A model generated the notes under the pieces. That model did not search any database. It saw only the letters and a list, made by a program, of their open reading frames with translations, and had not been told where the DNA came from. Of a stretch of DNA of 64,000 bases, positions 34,683 through 41,861 are shown one piece after another. A program made the translations under genes and the position numbers. Numbering within the stretch: the first letter of the stretch is position 1; each line of letters starts with the position of its first letter. Origin of the DNA: an uncultured Prevotella sp. (lineage in GTDB: Bacteria; Bacteroidota; Bacteroidia; Bacteroidales; Bacteroidaceae); NCBI GenBank assembly GCA_905236755.1, contig CAJOCR010000004.1, forward strand, positions 62,001-126,000, given 5' to 3'.

Positions 34683-35291
34683 TTATTTCAGTTCATCGGC
34701 TCTGATGCCTAATGCATTCATCAGGCTAAAGCCAAGTATTTCTTGTTTGAAGTTTCCACCTTGCATAGGCTGCATGGCAAAAACGGTTATTCTTTGTTTC
34801 TCGTCGTCAGCATTTCTTAATGCAGCACGAACTCTATTATAGCTTTCGCCTTCTTCTCCGTTAGGGATAACCATTATGCGTTTCACTTCGTCATGCTGTG
34901 TGAGCATAAGTAGAAGGTCGTCCATAACATCGTCTTTCTGCGAAATCTCTTCGCCTGTAGCAATACAGTTGATAATAAATTCTCCAAGCTTGTCGTCTTT
35001 GAAAGCCTGTCCGTTGAGTTCATTGTCGTATTTCGCAGGAATGAAGTTCTGCAATTCGATATTCTGTCCTTCGTGAAGCAACACTACCTGTGTTTCGTGA
35101 TTTCCTTCACGCATACGTCCGTCCAAGGCTATGTTTACAATCCATTTACTTAGGTCGGCTTTGGGAATTCGTCTTCCCAGCATGCGTTCAAACTGAATAC
35201 TGAGTTGGAAAGCTACATAATCAATGTAGTCGCCATCTGCAATAATGACGTTTTCGCTCCAATGTATTTTATTCGCTTCCTGTTGATTCAT
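34683..35291 (-). CDS. conserved Bacteroidales protein of unknown function
   Basis: The 202-residue soluble protein has no signal peptide or membrane segment. Its N-terminal SENVIIADGDYIDYVAFQLSIQFERMLGRRIPKADLSKWI and the later LGFSLMNALGIRADELK are distinctive. I recall similar proteins in Bacteroidales, possibly annotated as DUF6621, but I am not certain. No catalytic motif is evident. It is the first gene of the unit leading to the carboxynorspermidine synthase and recA. A good promoter ends only five bases before its ATG, so the message may be leaderless. Confidence 0.75.
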   Translation of the reverse strand: MNQQEANKIHWSENVIIADGDYIDYVAFQLSIQFERMLGRRIPKADLSKWIVNIALDGRMREGNHETQVVLLHEGQNIELQNFIPAKYDNELNGQAFKDDKLGEFIINCIATGEEISQKDDVMDDLLLMLTQHDEVKRIMVIPNGEEGESYNRVRAALRNADDEKQRITVFAMQPMQGGNFKQEILGFSLMNALGIRADELK

Positions 35292-35295
35292 ACTG

Positions 35296-35326
35296 CAAAT
35301 ATAGATAAAAATATTTATCTGTGCAA
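35296..35326 (-). promoter_or_regulatory. promoter of the unknown protein-carboxynorspermidine synthase-recA unit
   Basis: Leftward TTG at 35326-35324, a 20-bp spacer and TATATTTG at 35303-35296. The ATG of the first gene is at 35291, almost at the predicted start of transcription. Confidence 0.65.
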
Positions 35327-35328
35327 GT

Positions 35329-36723
35329 TTACATAGCAGTTGCGAATATAAATGTGCGAATAGCCCAATAGCTTAAAATACCTGCTACATAGCCCACGAA
35401 AGCTATCCATGTTATTCGTTTCATGTACCAGCCGAAGGTAATCTTTTCCAATCCCATGACAACGACACCTGCTGCACTGCCGATGATGAGCATAGAACCG
35501 CCTACACCAGCACAATATGCAAGAAGCTGCCAGAAAATGCCATCGACAGCCATATCGCCAACAGCCTGTACAGGATACATACCCATACAACCAGCTACCA
35601 ATGGCACATTATCAACTATGCTTGAGAGTACTCCGATAATACCTGTTACCATATAGTGATTGCCGTTGAATGTGGTGTTGAGTCCTTGTCCCAGAGCTGT
35701 AAGAGCGCCAATTTCCTCAAGGCAGGCTACAGCCATAAGGATGCCGAGGAAGAAAAGAATGGTGCTCATGTCTATGCGGCTCAGCAAGTTGCTCACACGC
35801 TTGCGGAAGGTGTGTCCCTTGCTTGTGTGCTTATGCATCTGACGATAGAAAACTTCTGTAACAATCCACAATGTGCCCAGTACAAGCAGGATGCCTGTGA
35901 ATGGAGGCAGGTGAGTGATGCTCTTGAATACAGGAACGAGAATCAAACCGCCAACGCCTACGCAGAAGATAATCTTGCGTTTGGTGCTGTCAAACTCCAG
36001 CAGTTCGGTGTCGGCATCACTTTCCAGTACATTGTTGCTCTGCTCGTCTTCGTTGAGTTCGCCTTTCAGATAAGTGCTTAAGATAGCGGCAGGGATAACC
36101 ATAGAAACAACCGATGGAATTAATATCTCAGAGATAACGCCAACAGCAGTTATCAGTCCCTTGTTCCAAAGCATGATGGTGGTAACATCGCCAATAGGTG
36201 AGAAGGCACCTCCCGAGTTGGCTGATATTATCACAAGTGAGGCGTATATGATTCTGTCTTCGTGATTCTTAACGAGTTTGCGAAGAATCATAATCATCAC
36301 AATACTTGTGGTAAGATTATCAAGGATTGCTGATAGGATGAAGGTCATAACGGCAATCTTCCAAAGCAGCGAACGCTTGCTTTTTGTCTTCATGACTTTT
36401 CTTACCCAGTCGAAACCTCCGTTTTGGTCAACGATTTCAACAATGGTCATAGCTCCCATGAGGAAGAATAGTGTTGTTGATGTGCTTCCCAGGTGGTGCT
36501 CAATAAGTCCGTTTACAAAGTTTGCTATGCCGTCGGTCCCTCCTGTAAAGTCAGGGTGCATGAGTTGAATAAACGGAGCTGGATCAATCATGTACAGAGT
36601 CCAGCAAACTACGAACATAAACAGAGCAATGGCTGCTTTGTTGATTTTTGTAATGCTTTCTAAGGCAATGAAGAGATAGCCAAGAATGAAAGCGCTAATG
36701 ATAGTGATTGTAAGTAATGACAT
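35329..36723 (-). CDS. nhaD: Na+/H+ antiporter, NhaD family
   Basis: This inner-membrane exchanger of the ion-transporter superfamily has 464 residues with about 11-13 hydrophobic segments. Family features are FFLMGAMTIVEIVDQNGGF, the re-entrant segments ILDNLTTSIVMIMI and SANSGGAFSPIGDVTTIMLW, and the second-half repeat VDNVPLVAGCMGMY. It exports Na+ (or Li+) in exchange for protons and would help pH and sodium homeostasis. It is a single gene with its own -7 box (36758-36765, leftward). Its 3' end abuts the promoter of the next leftward unit. Confidence 0.95.
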   Translation of the reverse strand: MSLLTITIISAFILGYLFIALESITKINKAAIALFMFVVCWTLYMIDPAPFIQLMHPDFTGGTDGIANFVNGLIEHHLGSTSTTLFFLMGAMTIVEIVDQNGGFDWVRKVMKTKSKRSLLWKIAVMTFILSAILDNLTTSIVMIMILRKLVKNHEDRIIYASLVIISANSGGAFSPIGDVTTIMLWNKGLITAVGVISEILIPSVVSMVIPAAILSTYLKGELNEDEQSNNVLESDADTELLEFDSTKRKIIFCVGVGGLILVPVFKSITHLPPFTGILLVLGTLWIVTEVFYRQMHKHTSKGHTFRKRVSNLLSRIDMSTILFFLGILMAVACLEEIGALTALGQGLNTTFNGNHYMVTGIIGVLSSIVDNVPLVAGCMGMYPVQAVGDMAVDGIFWQLLAYCAGVGGSMLIIGSAAGVVVMGLEKITFGWYMKRITWIAFVGYVAGILSYWAIRTFIFATAM

Positions 36724-36757
36724 TTGTCTTTTTCTTTGTTTTTAGATTTCTTTCCTG

Positions 36758-36765
36758 CAAAGATA
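36758..36765 (-). promoter_or_regulatory. -7 element of nhaD
   Basis: TATCTTTG read leftward, about 35 bases before the start; the nearest TTG is 16 bp further, shorter than usual. Confidence 0.5.
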
Positions 36766-36816
36766 ATAGTTTTGTTCTAAACAAGAAAACTTAAGGTCTT
36801 AAAATGTGGGAATATA

Positions 36817-36850
36817 AAAAATGAAGGCACAAATTCATTGAATTTGCACC
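36817..36850 (-). terminator. probable terminator of cysK
   Basis: On the minus strand, GGTGCAAATTC / GAATTTGTGCC (one mismatch) is followed by a T-rich stretch. Confidence 0.6.
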
Positions 36851-36892
36851 TCCGAATCTCTCTCGTTTATTTTTGAATTATAATTCCACATT

Positions 36893-37840
36893 CTAAAGTG
36901 GGTATTCTTCGAATGCGTAAAGCACGGTAGATAGATACCTTTCGCCAGTGTCAGGCAGTAATGCAACTATGTTCTTGTTTTCGTTTCCTGGACGCTTGGC
37001 AATCTCGGTAGCGGCAAAGGCTGCTGCTCCAGAAGAGATGCCTACGAGGATGCCGTCAAGTTGAGCTATTTCTCTACCTGCACGAATGGCATCGTCGTTC
37101 TCTATATCGAGCACCTCGTCAATATATTTTGGACTGTAAGTATCTGGAATAAAGCCTGCGCCAATACCCTGAATCTTGTGAGGCCCGCTCTTGCCGCCAT
37201 TAAGTACAGGCGAGGTGGCTGGCTCTACAGCTATTACCTGGATATTAGGGTTCTGTTCTTTAAGGAATTTTGCAATACCTGATATTGTGCCACCTGTGCC
37301 CACGCCAGCAACAATAATGTCGATCTTGCCGTCTGTGTCGCGCCAAATCTCAGGCCCAGTAGTGTCGTAGTGCTTCTGTGGGTTGGCAGCATTGACAAAC
37401 TGTCCAAGAATGATAGAGCCAGGAATGCTGTCGCGAAGTTCCTCTGCTGCCTTTATTGCTCCAGGCATACCGTCTTTGCCACTTGTGAGTCGCACCTCAG
37501 CACCGTATGCCTTTACAAGATTTCTGCGCTCCACACTCATGGTCTCAGGCATGGTAAGTATAAGGTGGTAGCCCTTTACAGCAGACACCAATGCAAGTCC
37601 AACGCCTGTGTTACCACTTGTTGGTTCAATTATAGTTGCTCCTGGTTTCAGCAGACCTTTCTTCTCGGCATCTTCAATCATAGCCAAGGCTATACGGTCT
37701 TTTACGCTACCTCCTGGATTAAAGAATTCCACTTTAGCCACAACAGGCTTTTTCAATCCTCTCTTTTCTGAATATTTACTCAACTCAACTAATGGAGTGT
37801 TACCTATTAAATCGGTAATCTGCTTGAAAATTTTTGCCAT
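36893..37840 (-). CDS. cysK: cysteine synthase A (O-acetylserine sulfhydrylase)
   Basis: CysK makes cysteine from O-acetylserine and sulfide with PLP. The 315-residue protein has the PLP lysine in NPGGSVKDRIAL, the substrate loop TSGNTGVGLA, the phosphate-binding GVGTGGTISGIAKFLKE and the C-terminal GISSGAAA. Length and motifs are typical of the A isozyme. It has its own full promoter upstream and a terminator downstream. cysE is not in the window. Start at the ATG at 37840. Confidence 0.97.
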   Translation of the reverse strand: MAKIFKQITDLIGNTPLVELSKYSEKRGLKKPVVAKVEFFNPGGSVKDRIALAMIEDAEKKGLLKPGATIIEPTSGNTGVGLALVSAVKGYHLILTMPETMSVERRNLVKAYGAEVRLTSGKDGMPGAIKAAEELRDSIPGSIILGQFVNAANPQKHYDTTGPEIWRDTDGKIDIIVAGVGTGGTISGIAKFLKEQNPNIQVIAVEPATSPVLNGGKSGPHKIQGIGAGFIPDTYSPKYIDEVLDIENDDAIRAGREIAQLDGILVGISSGAAAFAATEIAKRPGNENKNIVALLPDTGERYLSTVLYAFEEYPL

Positions 37841-37887
37841 AGTGATATAATTATGTTTTATTTATTGTTTGTTGAATTACACATTTG

Positions 37888-37918
37888 CAAAGGTACGGCA
37901 AAAATCTTGAATGGGCAA
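37888..37918 (-). promoter_or_regulatory. promoter of cysK
   Basis: Leftward TTG at 37918-37916, a 20-bp spacer and TACCTTTG at 37895-37888; leader about 40 nt. Confidence 0.7.
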
Positions 37919-37965
37919 TCCCATATATGGGGCATTTTGCATACCATATTTGTGGTAGAAGAGGC

Positions 37966-38020
37966 GCACAGCTGAACGCTGTGCTATTGAATATTGAATA
38001 ATGAATATTGAATAATGGGG
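37966..38020. repeat. palindrome plus TATTGAATATTGAAT tract
   Basis: GCACAGC-tgaac-GCTGTGC (37966-37984) is immediately followed by repeated ATTGAAT units. Same composite family as at 32243, 39971, 58937, 59770, 60865 and 62610. Confidence 0.6.
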
Positions 38021-38072
38021 TGGAAAGGTAAAAAAAAGCTGGGAAAGTGATACAACGTATCAAACTTTTACT

Positions 38073-38080
38073 TACCTTTG
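38073..38080 (+). promoter_or_regulatory. -7 element before the ATPase/TOPRIM pair
   Basis: TACCTTTG about 25 bases before the ATG at 38105; no clear -33 box. Confidence 0.5.
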
Positions 38081-38104
38081 TAAGACAACATCAATTTTAC
38101 AGTC

Positions 38105-38920
38105 ATGCAAAAGTACGCTAATTATATAAGACAGATAGAGATCGATTCGCTTTGGAGTGGCACAAAGCACATAAAGTGGAATCTTGATCGAAGGGTTAAT
38201 ATCCTTAGTGGCGTGAATGGTGTGGGTAAATCTACAATCCTCAATAAGCTTGTCAAGAGTCTTAATGCAGGAGGCGAGTATCTTAGCCATTTGTTGAAAG
38301 GAGTGCATGTAAAAGTAGAACCTTCTGATGCAAAATGGATTCGTGTAGATGTTATCCGCTCTTTCGATCGTCCATTGATGACTTCCGACGCGTTGGCAAA
38401 GATGGATGCATCGCTAACAACAGAACTCGATTGGCAGTTGTTTAATCTTCAGCGCAAATATCTTGATTATCAGGTGAACATTGGCAATCGCATTATCAAG
38501 GTGCTGCAGAGTGGCAAACCTGATGCTGCTGAGCAGGCTGCCGAGATTTCAAAGCCTAAGAAGCTGTTCCAGGATATTGTTGACAATCTTTTTTCCGATA
38601 CAGGAAAGACCATCATTCGTGAAGAAAACGAGATTCGTTTCTCTCAGATAGGCGAGACGCTTGTGCCTTATCAGCTGTCGAGTGGTGAAAAACAGATCCT
38701 CTGTATCCTGCTCACTGTATTGGTTGAAGACAACACTCCTTACGTTCTCTTTATGGATGAGCCTGAGGTGAGTCTGCATTTCGAGTGGCAAAAGCAACTC
38801 ATTGATTTAGTGTTGAAACTCAATCCTAATGTGCAGCTGATAATGACCACCCATAGTCCAGCAGTAGTGATGGCAGGCTGGGGAGAGAATGTAACCGAAG
38901 TAACTGATATCACCGTTTAA
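38105..38920 (+). CDS. SMC/ABC-type AAA ATPase, PARIS AriA-like partner of a DUF4435 protein
   Basis: The 271-residue soluble ATPase has Walker A GVNGVGKST (36-44), ABC signature LSSGEKQ (191-197), Walker B YVLFMDEPEVSLH (213-225) and H-loop TTHSPAV (His250), so it should dimerise head-to-tail with ATP. The insert between Walker A and the signature (about 150 residues) is far too short for a coiled coil. The downstream gene codes a DUF4435/TOPRIM protein 18 bp away. ATPase plus DUF4435 is the architecture of PARIS (AriA-AriB), in which the ATPase senses a phage anti-restriction protein and releases the nuclease. The pair could instead be an OLD-like repair or housekeeping complex. Confidence 0.85.
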   Translation: MQKYANYIRQIEIDSLWSGTKHIKWNLDRRVNILSGVNGVGKSTILNKLVKSLNAGGEYLSHLLKGVHVKVEPSDAKWIRVDVIRSFDRPLMTSDALAKMDASLTTELDWQLFNLQRKYLDYQVNIGNRIIKVLQSGKPDAAEQAAEISKPKKLFQDIVDNLFSDTGKTIIREENEIRFSQIGETLVPYQLSSGEKQILCILLTVLVEDNTPYVLFMDEPEVSLHFEWQKQLIDLVLKLNPNVQLIMTTHSPAVVMAGWGENVTEVTDITV

Positions 38921-38938
38921 GGAAGAACCTAAAACCCA

Positions 38939-39955
38939 TTGGCACGCCGACTTGTAGATAACATAAATTCAGCCTATGTAGAGGCAGCAAACAAACTAAC
39001 CTCGAAGAAGGCACCACATAAAATAGTTGTTTATGTGGAAAGCTATGATGATATCTTCTTTTGGCGTTCCGTTCTTACTCCTTACGAAAACGAGAAGCGT
39101 TATTTCGAGATTCTCCTTCCCTCAAAGGGGCAGCAACTTGAACGAGGGAAGAAGGCTGCTATAAGCAATATCGTGGAGAGCGTAGGGCCCAATATGATAG
39201 CCTGTGTAGATGCCGATTACGACTATCTCATACAAGGCGCCTCGCCCACATCACGAACAGTGCTCAGCAATCCATACATCTTTCACACCTATGCCTATGC
39301 CATCGAAAACCTGCAGTGCTATGCTCCTTCGCTACATGGAGTAGTAGTGGCCTCAATACTCAATGATAAACGCACATTCGATTGTGTGGAATATCTCACT
39401 CATTTCAGTCGTATTATCTGGCCTTTGTTTGTGTGGAGCGTGTGGTTCTATCGTAGCACTCACTATGGGCAGTTCACCATCACCGATTTCAATCAAGTTA
39501 TAGAGCTTGGAAAAGTATCAGCATCTCGAGACCATCTCGAAACCTTCTCGAAGCTAAAGCAACACGTAAACCGAAAGGTTCGTCAGCTTGAAAGTAAATT
39601 TCCCGGCACTCAGGAACAGCTGAAAGCATTAGCTCAGGAACTGAAAGAAATGGGCGTACATCCTAATAACACCTACATGTATATCCAAGGGCATCATCTT
39701 TTCAATCACATTGTAGTGCCATTGCTCATCTCTATCTGTGACCGCCTGTACAATGAGCGAATTCGTGAGCTGAAAGAACTGTCGCAGCACATAGCTCAGT
39801 ATCACACCGAATTAGCCTGCTATGAAAAAAGCACCGAGAGCATTCCGTCTATGCTTAAAAAGAACACTGGCTACATGTTGTCGCCCGAATTTAAAAAGAT
39901 ACAACATGATATAGAAGAATACTTGGCCAATAATTTCTCTATATCGTCTCTATAA
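38939..39955 (+). CDS. DUF4435 (TOPRIM-like) protein, PARIS AriB-like
   Basis: The 338-residue protein starts at a TTG (38939); there is no ATG before the conserved core, and the position just behind the ATPase stop supports it. The TOPRIM-like metal site is visible: VVYVESYDDIFFWR (Glu34), a PSKGQQLERGKK segment, then IACVDADYDY (Asp91, Asp93). These are the residues used by the DUF4435 nucleases AriB and OLD. A hydrophobic stretch (RIIWPLFVWSVWF) lies mid-protein, and the C-terminal third is helical and charged. It is probably activated or held by the ATPase encoded upstream. The 3' side is an 800-bp repeat-rich tract without genes. Confidence 0.85.
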   Translation: MARRLVDNINSAYVEAANKLTSKKAPHKIVVYVESYDDIFFWRSVLTPYENEKRYFEILLPSKGQQLERGKKAAISNIVESVGPNMIACVDADYDYLIQGASPTSRTVLSNPYIFHTYAYAIENLQCYAPSLHGVVVASILNDKRTFDCVEYLTHFSRIIWPLFVWSVWFYRSTHYGQFTITDFNQVIELGKVSASRDHLETFSKLKQHVNRKVRQLESKFPGTQEQLKALAQELKEMGVHPNNTYMYIQGHHLFNHIVVPLLISICDRLYNERIRELKELSQHIAQYHTELACYEKSTESIPSMLKKNTGYMLSPEFKKIQHDIEEYLANNFSISSL

Positions 39956-39970
39956 TGCGTCTATATCGGC

Positions 39971-40010
39971 GCCTCGCAAAGCGAGGCTATGAACATTGAA
40001 CATTGAATTT
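39971..40010. repeat. palindrome plus ATTGAACATTGAA tract
   Basis: GCCTCGC-aaa-GCGAGGC (39971-39987), then AACATTGAACATTGAA; a composite-family member. Confidence 0.6.
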
Positions 40011-40040
40011 TGAAGTTTATGATTTGATTTACTACTTTTG
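40009..40040 (+). promoter_or_regulatory. orphan promoter in gene-free tract
   Basis: TTTG at 40009-40012, a 20-bp spacer and TACTTTTG at 40033-40040 match the local consensus as well as any gene promoter in the window, but no ORF follows. Confidence 0.55.
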
Positions 40041-40290
40041 AGCCGTTCAAACAAAAAGTAATCATAATGATCAAACATCAAAGTTCAAACTTCAAAGATT
40101 AAAATCAATCGCCCTTCACCCTATATACTGAAAAAAGGCATTTTTCGTGTTTACCCGATGTTTACCCAAATTACATAACTCATTGAAACGGCAATAGTTA
40201 CAACGCTGATTTTTTTTAGAAAACGTCAACGTTCTTAGGAAAAGAGTAAACTAAATCAGGAGAAGGAATCAACTAAATCCGTATGACAAA

Positions 40291-40328
40291 GCATAACATA
40301 ACAGCATAACAGTAAAATATGCACACAC
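40291..40328 (+). repeat. ATAACAGCATAACAGTAA repeat, copy 1
   Basis: Core ACATAACAGCATAACAGTAA, then AATATGCACAC. First of five copies in alternating orientation. Confidence 0.8.
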
Positions 40329-40361
40329 TAACTTGAACAATGAAAGGATGAGTATAGGATA

Positions 40362-40399
40362 CTATTTATATATATAATTATAATTATATATATAAATAG
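40362..40399. repeat. 38-bp perfect AT palindrome
   Basis: Each 19-bp half (CTATTTATATATATAATTA) is the exact reverse complement of the other, with no spacer. It lies midway between repeat copies 1 and 2. Confidence 0.85.
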
Positions 40400-40432
40400 A
40401 ATTAAAATATCTATCTTCTCTTGAAGCGGGTA

Positions 40433-40472
40433 CGTGCATATTTTACTGTTATGCTGTTATGTAACGTTATGC
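40433..40472 (-). repeat. ATAACAGCATAACAGTAA repeat, copy 2 (inverted)
   Basis: The same unit read on the minus strand, including the GTGCATATTTTACTG end. Confidence 0.8.
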
Positions 40473-40518
40473 TTTAAATGTAAAAAAAATAGTAATGTGT
40501 TGCTCAGGTAATCATAGG

Positions 40519-40556
40519 GCATAACATAACAGCATAACAGTAAGAATATGCACATA
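40519..40556 (+). repeat. ATAACAGCATAACAGTAA repeat, copy 3
   Basis: ACATAACAGCATAACAGTAA, then GAATATGCACAT. Confidence 0.8.
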
Positions 40557-40604
40557 CATATTCTTGATGTTTGAGGATTATTATAGAGAAAACTTAGAGA
40601 TTTA

Positions 40605-40647
40605 GCGTTACAAATTTTATTGTTATGCTGTTATGTAACGCTGTTAT
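40605..40647 (-). repeat. ATAACAGCATAACAGTAA repeat, copy 4 (inverted, diverged)
   Basis: TTATTGTTATGCTGTTATGT, with an added GCGTTACA / TGTAACGC pair at its ends. Confidence 0.75.
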
Positions 40648-40708
40648 ATAAATAACGTTATACATTTGAGTTGTGTGATATTGTTTAGATTATTTACCAC
40701 AGATAAAA

Positions 40709-40747
40709 GCGTTACATAACAGCATAACAGTAAAATATGCGCACGCA
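40709..40747 (+). repeat. ATAACAGCATAACAGTAA repeat, copy 5
   Basis: ACATAACAGCATAACAGTAA, then AATATGCGCACGC; ends 12 bp from the 3' end of the leftward marR gene. Confidence 0.8.
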
Positions 40748-40758
40748 TAGTAGTGATA

Positions 40759-41115
40759 TTACTCTGCTAAACATCTTATTTCGGCAGGTAGTTGCACATT
40801 GTCGCAGGTAATGGTTGATAGTAGATCTTTGCCTTTATCGCTGATGCTGAATTTCATGCAGCGCAAGTCTTCTTTGCAGTAATGTCTGCAAATGAGTTTC
40901 TTTTTCTCAAGCGACGAGATAACCTTTGATGTGTTTGAGTTGGTTAACCCCATTTCTTCGGCAATCTCTCCACACGAAATATTATTTTTGTCATTTACAA
41001 CACAAAGCAGCATGGCCTCGTTGACGTTGAGGTTAAACTGCTTTTGTAAACTTTGTTCAAAAGCACCTATCGCTCGATAGATGCTTCTGATTTTGCATAA
41101 ACATTCTTTTTTCAT
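40759..41115 (-). CDS. MarR family transcriptional regulator
   Basis: The 118-residue winged-helix protein has the MarR layout: an N-terminal dimerisation helix, the helix-turn-helix ISCGEIAEEMGLTNSNTSKVISSLEKKKLI, and a wing of the RHYCKEDLRCMKFSISDKGKDLL type. It is short for the family because the C-terminal helix is abbreviated. Cysteines (CLCK near the start, HYCKEDLRC) might be redox-sensing. Its start overlaps the stop of the upstream thioredoxin gene by 4 bp, so the two are co-translated. Two identical half-site palindromes flank the operon promoter, which suggests it represses its own operon. The inducer is unknown; oxidants or electrophiles fit the thioredoxin partner. Confidence 0.9.
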   Translation of the reverse strand: MKKECLCKIRSIYRAIGAFEQSLQKQFNLNVNEAMLLCVVNDKNNISCGEIAEEMGLTNSNTSKVISSLEKKKLICRHYCKEDLRCMKFSISDKGKDLLSTITCDNVQLPAEIRCLAE

Positions 41116-41597
41116 TTCAACAGAATAGTTTTAATGGCATTCTCAAGATCAGCACGTCCCATAGCACCAACCTGCATCTGTGGCTGTCCGTCCTTAGGTA
41201 TAAACAAAAGTGAAGGTATAGAGCGAATGCCAAACATTGCAGCTAACTCTTCCTGTTTGTCAACGTCAACCTTGTAGAAGTCAACTATTCCGTCATATTC
41301 TGTTGCCAGAGAGTCGAGAATAGGAGCTGTTGCCTTGCAAGGTCCACACCATACTGCATAAAAATCGATTATTGCAGGTCGCTCGCCTTTGTATTTCCAC
41401 TCTTTAGGATTAGCTTCGTAATCCATAATACTATTCTTGAACTCTTCTAATGTCAAATCTTTTACTTCCATTTTCTTTGTCTCCTTTTCAATTTTTGATT
41501 TACTTATTTCTTTTTTACTATCTTTTCTTGTACTGCAACTAACAGTAAAAAGAACTGTTGACAACAGCAACGCAATTATGTATTTCGTCTTAACCAT
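41112..41597 (-). CDS. thioredoxin-fold lipoprotein
   Basis: The 161-residue protein has a lipoprotein signal (LFTVSC, Cys21), then a Lys/Glu-rich linker and a thioredoxin domain with the classic active site WCGPCK and cis-Pro loop SIPSL. It is therefore a membrane-anchored periplasmic thiol reductase or oxidoreductase. The resolving features are complete. It is the first gene of a two-gene operon with the MarR regulator and has a full promoter. The Lys-rich linker (KKEISKSKIEKETKK) is probably a disordered tether. Confidence 0.93.
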   Translation of the reverse strand: MVKTKYIIALLLSTVLFTVSCSTRKDSKKEISKSKIEKETKKMEVKDLTLEEFKNSIMDYEANPKEWKYKGERPAIIDFYAVWCGPCKATAPILDSLATEYDGIVDFYKVDVDKQEELAAMFGIRSIPSLLFIPKDGQPQMQVGAMGRADLENAIKTILLK

Positions 41598-41619
41598 ACT
41601 TTATATTTATAGAATTATA

Positions 41620-41681
41620 TTCCAATGGAAAACATTTGCAAAGATAGATATAAATCCTTACCAAACAAATTTCCAGTGGAA
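41620..41681 (-). promoter_or_regulatory. promoter flanked by two palindromic operators (thioredoxin-marR operon)
   Basis: Leftward -33 TTTG (41668-41665) and -7 TATCTTTG (41646-41639), 19-bp spacer. TTCCA-n-TGGAA occurs twice: at 41620-41630 just downstream of the predicted start, and at 41671-41681 just upstream of -33. The centres are 51 bp apart, about five helical turns. Confidence 0.7.
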
Positions 41682-41780
41682 AATAAATCTATTTTTAAAT
41701 ATAATTAACTAATTCTTGCGATAGTAACTGAAAAATAAACTTGCTAAACTTAAATAAAAATAAAGCAAAACTTGAATTTA

Positions 41781-41812
41781 TTTGCATAAAACGTAAATAA
41801 GTATTACCTTTG
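41781..41812 (+). promoter_or_regulatory. promoter of TonB-like gene
   Basis: TTTG at 41781-41784, a 20-bp spacer, TACCTTTG at 41805-41812; leader about 45 nt. Confidence 0.7.
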
Positions 41813-41861
41813 TGTCAAACAAACAAAAAATAATCAGAAATAGTACATTAACTTTATTAAC

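Larger units (their letters stand above)
39956..40758. other. 803-bp gene-free tract rich in repeats
   Basis: No ORF of 60 or more codons. It contains, in order: a GC palindrome and TTGAACATTGAA tract (39971-40010), a full promoter reading rightward (40009-40040), an 11-codon ORF with A-rich leader at 40070, a GTTTACCC-gat-GTTTACCC repeat near 40149, and then five alternating copies of the ATAACAGCATAACAGTAA repeat with a 38-bp palindrome between the first two. Confidence 0.7.

Noticed and set aside
40070-40105. 11-codon ORF behind the orphan promoter as a gene
   Set aside because: Too short to support; kept only as part of the orphan-promoter observation.
39956-40758. CRISPR array
   Set aside because: The repeats alternate in orientation, have unequal spacers (about 50-105 bp) and no cas genes are present.
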